Made by a program: the position numbers and the translations under genes
In this document: piece after piece, positions 6,811 through 9,474 of the stretch
How the letters are laid out: every line of letters begins with the position of its first letter
Position numbering within the stretch: the stretch's first letter is position 1
The notes under the pieces: model-generated
Told to the model about the DNA's origin: nothing
Database searches by the model: none
The model's input: the letters and a program-made list of their open reading frames with translations, nothing else
Source of the DNA: Sediminispirochaeta sp.
Lineage (GTDB): Bacteria > Spirochaetota > Spirochaetia > DSM-16054 > Sediminispirochaetaceae
NCBI GenBank assembly: GCA_011046055.1
Contig: DSBN01000226.1
Coordinates: 1 to 9,474 of the forward strand
Reading direction: 5' to 3'
Length of the DNA stretch: 9,474 bases

Positions 6811-7971
6811 ATGATTCCCAGGAAGATAGAGACCCATGTAAAATCCATGTTCTCCCTCTACCCGGTGATTACAATTACCGGGCCGCGGCAGAGCGGGAAG
6901 ACGACTCTGGTAAAAACTTGTTTTCCCCAGCTCCCTTATCGAAACCTGGAGCATCCGGAAACTCGGCAATTTGCTCGTGAAGATCCGATCCGGTTTTTGA
7001 GGACGGTTCCAGACGGAGCTATTTTGGATGAGATTCAAAACGCGCCGGAGCTGACCTCTTATATACAGGTAGAGGTGGATGAAAAGGGGAAAAACGGCCT
7101 TTTTGTATTGACTGGCAGCAGGCAGTTCAACGTGATGGAGGCGGTGACTCAGTCGCTAGCCGGAAGAACAGCGATCATCAAGCTCCTGCCTTTTTCATTC
7201 GAGGAGATCGGTGATCTCTATCCCGAGCTGGGAAAAAGTACCGATGAGTATCTGTTTCGTGGGTTTTACCCGCGGCTTTACGAACAGAAAATTGATCCTT
7301 CCGTGGGGCTCACCGACTATATTGAGACCTATATCGAACGAGACCTGCGACAGCTTAGTCGTATACAGGACCTTTTGCTTTTCAGGAAGTTTTTGAAGCT
7401 CTGTGCCGGACGGACGGGACAGCTGCTCAATTTCTCTCATCTCGCCGAAGACACCGGAATAAGTCACAAAACCGCCGCGGAATGGATCTCTCTGCTGGAG
7501 GCTAGCTTCATCGTCTTCCGCCTACCGCCCTTCTTCGCGAATATAAACAAACGGCTGATCAAATCACCGAAACTCTACTTCTACGACACCGGTCTGGCCG
7601 CCAACCTGCTTGGAATCGAGGAGCCGAAACAGATCGAAAGCCATCCCCTCCGGGGGGCGTTGTTTGAAAATATGGTCATCTCCGAGGTGCTCAAGTACCG
7701 TTACAACCGCGGACGCAAGGAGAACCTCTCTTTTTTCCGTGACGCGAAGGGGCATGAGGTAGATCTGCTTTACCACAGCGGCAACGACCTGTCCTTGGTG
7801 GAAATCAAATCGGCGGGAACGATGCGGAAGGAATTTTTCAAAGGGCTGGAGTATTTTCACGATTCGATCAAACCCGCAGCCAAAAAGATCCTCGTCTATG
7901 ACGGGCAGCGGAGTGAAAACAGAAGCGCGGGGACGGTGACGAACCCGCGGCGGCTTACAAGTCTCCTCTAG
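6811..7971 (+). CDS. AAA_14/DUF4143 family ATPase
   Basis: Intact 386-residue protein, normal for this widespread family of ATP-binding proteins of unknown role. From the ATG at 6811 it begins MIPRKIETHV, as family members do. Walker A is GPRQSGKTT (24-32) and Walker B is ILDEIQ with D73-E74, followed by the sensor-like LTGSRQF. A winged-helix-like region (LAEDTGISHKTAAEWISLLEASFIV split over about 211-236) leads to the DUF4143 part with KLYFYDTGLAANLLG and RGALFENMVISEV. The C-terminal E316-V-D318 and E331-I-K333 fit a PD-(D/E)XK-type nuclease fold; activity is unproven in the family. The same frame is open up to 6601 through a PIN remnant, which could give a longer 453-residue product from the GTG at 6610. 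The shorter start is preferred for family length and the promoter. The first half is less GC-rich than the genes on either side, which hints at separate acquisition. Confidence 0.85.
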   Translation: MIPRKIETHVKSMFSLYPVITITGPRQSGKTTLVKTCFPQLPYRNLEHPETRQFAREDPIRFLRTVPDGAILDEIQNAPELTSYIQVEVDEKGKNGLFVLTGSRQFNVMEAVTQSLAGRTAIIKLLPFSFEEIGDLYPELGKSTDEYLFRGFYPRLYEQKIDPSVGLTDYIETYIERDLRQLSRIQDLLLFRKFLKLCAGRTGQLLNFSHLAEDTGISHKTAAEWISLLEASFIVFRLPPFFANINKRLIKSPKLYFYDTGLAANLLGIEEPKQIESHPLRGALFENMVISEVLKYRYNRGRKENLSFFRDAKGHEVDLLYHSGNDLSLVEIKSAGTMRKEFFKGLEYFHDSIKPAAKKILVYDGQRSENRSAGTVTNPRRLTSLL

Positions 7972-7982
7972 TCTGCTACACT
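7954..7982 (+). promoter_or_regulatory. Candidate promoter of the YjbQ-family gene
   Basis: CTTACA (7954-7959), a 17-base spacer and TACACT (7977-7982), each 4 of 6 to consensus. The ATG at 7989 lies exactly 7 bases past the -10, the same geometry as at 6811, and again no Shine-Dalgarno is present. The -35 lies inside the end of the ATPase gene. Confidence 0.38.
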
Positions 7983-7988
7983 GAACAT

Positions 7989-8390
7989 ATGGAAACCATT
8001 CACATCACAACCACAAGCCGCGAGGGGCTCTACGACATCACCGACCGGGTGCGGGAGGTGGTGCGGCGCAGCGGGGTCGGCGACGGTATCGTCAACGTCT
8101 ACGCTCAGGGGGCGACCGCCGGTATTATGATCCAGGAAAACTGGGACCGGAGCGTACAGAACGACGTGGTGGCGCTGCTGCGCAAACTGATACCCCGAGG
8201 GGTCTGGGAGCACGACCGTCAGGACGGCAACGGGGACTCCCATCTGAAGGCCGGGCTGGTCGGTCCGAGCGAGACTATTCCGCTGACCGGGGGAGAGATG
8301 GGCCTGTCGAGGTGGCAGAATATCTTCTTCTGCGAGTTCGACGGGCCGCGGCGGGATCGGAGTATCGCGGTGACCGTCATCGGCGGCTGA
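7989..8390 (+). CDS. UPF0047 / YjbQ family protein
   Basis: Small cytoplasmic protein of 133 residues, the usual length. Conserved blocks are visible: QGATAGIMIQEN at 40-51, HDRQDGNGDSHLKAGLVGPS within 75-94 and WQNIFFCEFDGPR at 109-121. Members form trimers with a metal site made by histidines and acidic residues. E. coli YjbQ is known to have weak thiamine-phosphate synthase activity, and annotation pipelines call the family secondary thiamine-phosphate synthase. In YjbQ the first block reads QHTSA; here the histidine is replaced (QGATA), as in the GSTAAI-type branch of the family. H85 and H75 remain. The enzymatic label should therefore be treated with caution. The start follows the ATPase stop by 17 bases. 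The gene is convergent with pntB. Confidence 0.85.
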   Translation: METIHITTTSREGLYDITDRVREVVRRSGVGDGIVNVYAQGATAGIMIQENWDRSVQNDVVALLRKLIPRGVWEHDRQDGNGDSHLKAGLVGPSETIPLTGGEMGLSRWQNIFFCEFDGPRRDRSIAVTVIGG

Positions 8391-8429
8391 TTGGGAAGAG
8401 GGAGGCGGTCACGCTCAGGGGGGAGCGGA

Positions 8430-8520
8430 ATAGCCGCCCCCGGCCCCCGGCGGAGCGGGGGAGCGGAGCCGGAAAAGGGCCGGGGAGAGGCGGCTATGGA
8501 GCGCGGGGGCGCCCCCCCGC
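8430..8520. terminator. GC-rich hairpins between convergent yjbQ-like gene and pntB
   Basis: ATAGCCGCC (8430-8438) pairs exactly with GGCGGCTAT (8489-8497). Inside it CCCGGCCC pairs with GGGCCGGG near 8477-8484, giving a long, slightly bulged stem. A second palindrome GGGGGCGCCCCC sits at 8505-8516. With genes converging on both sides this is a likely bidirectional transcription stop, although neither stem ends in a T-run, so Rho-independent termination is not certain. No gene is seen in this 143-base spacer. Confidence 0.4.
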
Positions 8521-8533
8521 CCCAATCCAATGA

Positions 8534-9474
8534 TCACGCCTCCTTGTAGGCGGCCACCAGGTCCTCCATCGCCTTCTTGCCGTCGCCGAAGTACATCAGG
8601 GTGTTGTCGGCGGCAAAGAGGGGGTTGGGGATGCCGGCGAAACCGGGGCTCAGGGAGCGCTTGATGACGACCACGGTCTTGGACTGGTCGACGTTGAGGA
8701 TGGGCATGCCGGCGATGGGGCTGTCCGAGGCTTCGCGAGCCCGGGGATTGACCACGTCGTTGGCGCCGATGACGATGGTCACGTCGGTCTGGGGGAAGCT
8801 GGGGTTGATCTGGTCCATCTCGCGGAGTTTTTCGTAGGAGATGTTCTCCTCGGCCAGAAGGACATTCATGTGGCCGGGCATACGGCCGGCGACGGGATGG
8901 ATACCGAACTCCACCTCCTTGCCTTCGGCCTCCAGGAGCTCGGCCATCTGGCGGACCGGGGTCTGGGCGCGGGCGACGGCCATGCCGTAGCCGGGGACGA
9001 AGACTACTCGCTGGGCGCTCTTGAGGATCATCGCCACCTCCTCGGCGGCGGTCTGTTTGATTTTGCCGGAGTAGATGTCCCCTTCGTCGGCGCTCTGCTG
9101 GATCGCTCCGACGCCGCCGAAGAGGACGTTGGCCAGGGAGCGGTTCATCGCTTTGCACATGATGTTGGTCAGGATGATGCCCGAGGCGCCGACCAGCGAG
9201 CCGGCGATGATCAGGATGTTGTTGGACAGGACGAAGCCGGTGGCCGCCGCGGCGATTCCCGAGTAGGAGTTGAGCAGGGCGATGACGATGGGCATGTCCG
9301 CCCCGCCGATGGGCATGACCAGCAGGATGCCAAGCAGGAGTCCGGCGGCCGAGAGGTACCAGTAGTACTCGACCTGCGTAGGGTTCAGTATCATCAGGAC
9401 CGCCAGGGCGAGGCCGGAGAGAAAGACCAGGGACTTGACGATCTGCTCGCCGTGGTAGCGCACCGGTTTCTCTG
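8534..9474 (-). CDS. pntB: NAD(P) transhydrogenase subunit beta, C-terminal 313 residues (5' end beyond window)
   Basis: Beta subunit of the proton-translocating transhydrogenase, which uses the proton-motive force to reduce NADP+ with NADH in the inner membrane. The frame is open to the window edge (reading EKPVRYHGEQIV), so the GTG at 9463 is internal. Full PntB is about 460 residues, and the first third is missing. Visible are four hydrophobic segments of the membrane domain dII (for example SLVFLSGLALAVLMIL and NNILIIAGSLVGASGIIL), then the NADP-binding domain dIII. The latter has VPGYGMAVARAQ, FGIHPVAGRMPGHMNVLLAE, IGANDVVNP, SPIAGMPIL and KRSLSPGFAGIPNPLF, and ends at TGA 8534-8536. All dIII signature blocks are intact. 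pntA genes would be expected upstream on the minus strand, outside the window. Confidence 0.95.
   Translation of the reverse strand, partial: EKPVRYHGEQIVKSLVFLSGLALAVLMILNPTQVEYYWYLSAAGLLLGILLVMPIGGADMPIVIALLNSYSGIAAAATGFVLSNNILIIAGSLVGASGIILTNIMCKAMNRSLANVLFGGVGAIQQSADEGDIYSGKIKQTAAEEVAMILKSAQRVVFVPGYGMAVARAQTPVRQMAELLEAEGKEVEFGIHPVAGRMPGHMNVLLAEENISYEKLREMDQINPSFPQTDVTIVIGANDVVNPRAREASDSPIAGMPILNVDQSKTVVVIKRSLSPGFAGIPNPLFAADNTLMYFGDGKKAMEDLVAAYKEA

Noticed and set aside
8415..9158. 247-residue minus-strand open frame overlapping pntB
   Set aside because: It is the shifted frame of pntB, with an Arg/Pro-rich composition typical of shadow frames.
1..9474. CRISPR array, tRNA, transposase or attachment site
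   Set aside because: No regularly spaced repeats, no cloverleaf-like segments, and no transposase motifs or flanking direct repeats were found by eye.

Overview
The window is a stretch of bacterial chromosome of moderately high GC, with no rRNA, tRNA, CRISPR array or intact insertion sequence that I can see. Nothing fixes the phylum. The genes suggest a free-living bacterium with a proton-translocating transhydrogenase.

Left part (1-5307, + strand): an operon-like pair from a predicted DNA-modification/defence module. It holds the C-terminal two thirds of a DUF1156-type adenine-specific DNA methylase, cut by the window edge and broken by a +1 frameshift near 1008. Fifteen bases later comes an intact 1109-residue DUF499-type P-loop ATPase with an N-terminal Swt1-like HEPN domain (RNDWAH motif). 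DUF1156 methylases and DUF499 ATPases are known neighbours in defence islands, usually with a helicase; none is visible downstream here. The methylase gene also alternates between about 40-45% and 61% GC, which suggests recombination.

Middle (5308-7971): a junction zone. The 323-base gap 5308-5630 holds two hairpins, one of them a good bidirectional terminator, and a minus-strand remnant of about 45 residues resembling the middle of a DUF4143 ATPase. Then come a 10-TM AEC-family transporter and an intact AAA_14/DUF4143 ATPase. The open frame of that ATPase is extended upstream through a piece of a VapC-type PIN toxin.

Right part (7989-9474): ordinary metabolic genes. These are a UPF0047/YjbQ-family protein (+) and, convergent to it, the C-terminal two thirds of pntB (-), separated by a very GC-rich spacer with strong hairpins.

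The region looks like a decaying defence/toxin island beside housekeeping genes: a frameshifted methylase, a truncated PIN gene and a truncated DUF4143 gene lie next to intact ATPases. Three + strand genes lack a Shine-Dalgarno but have promoter-like elements whose predicted start point falls on or next to the start codon, which suggests leaderless transcripts. The candidates most worth following are the HEPN-ATPase/methylase pair, the PIN-ATPase read-through frame and the leaderless promoters.
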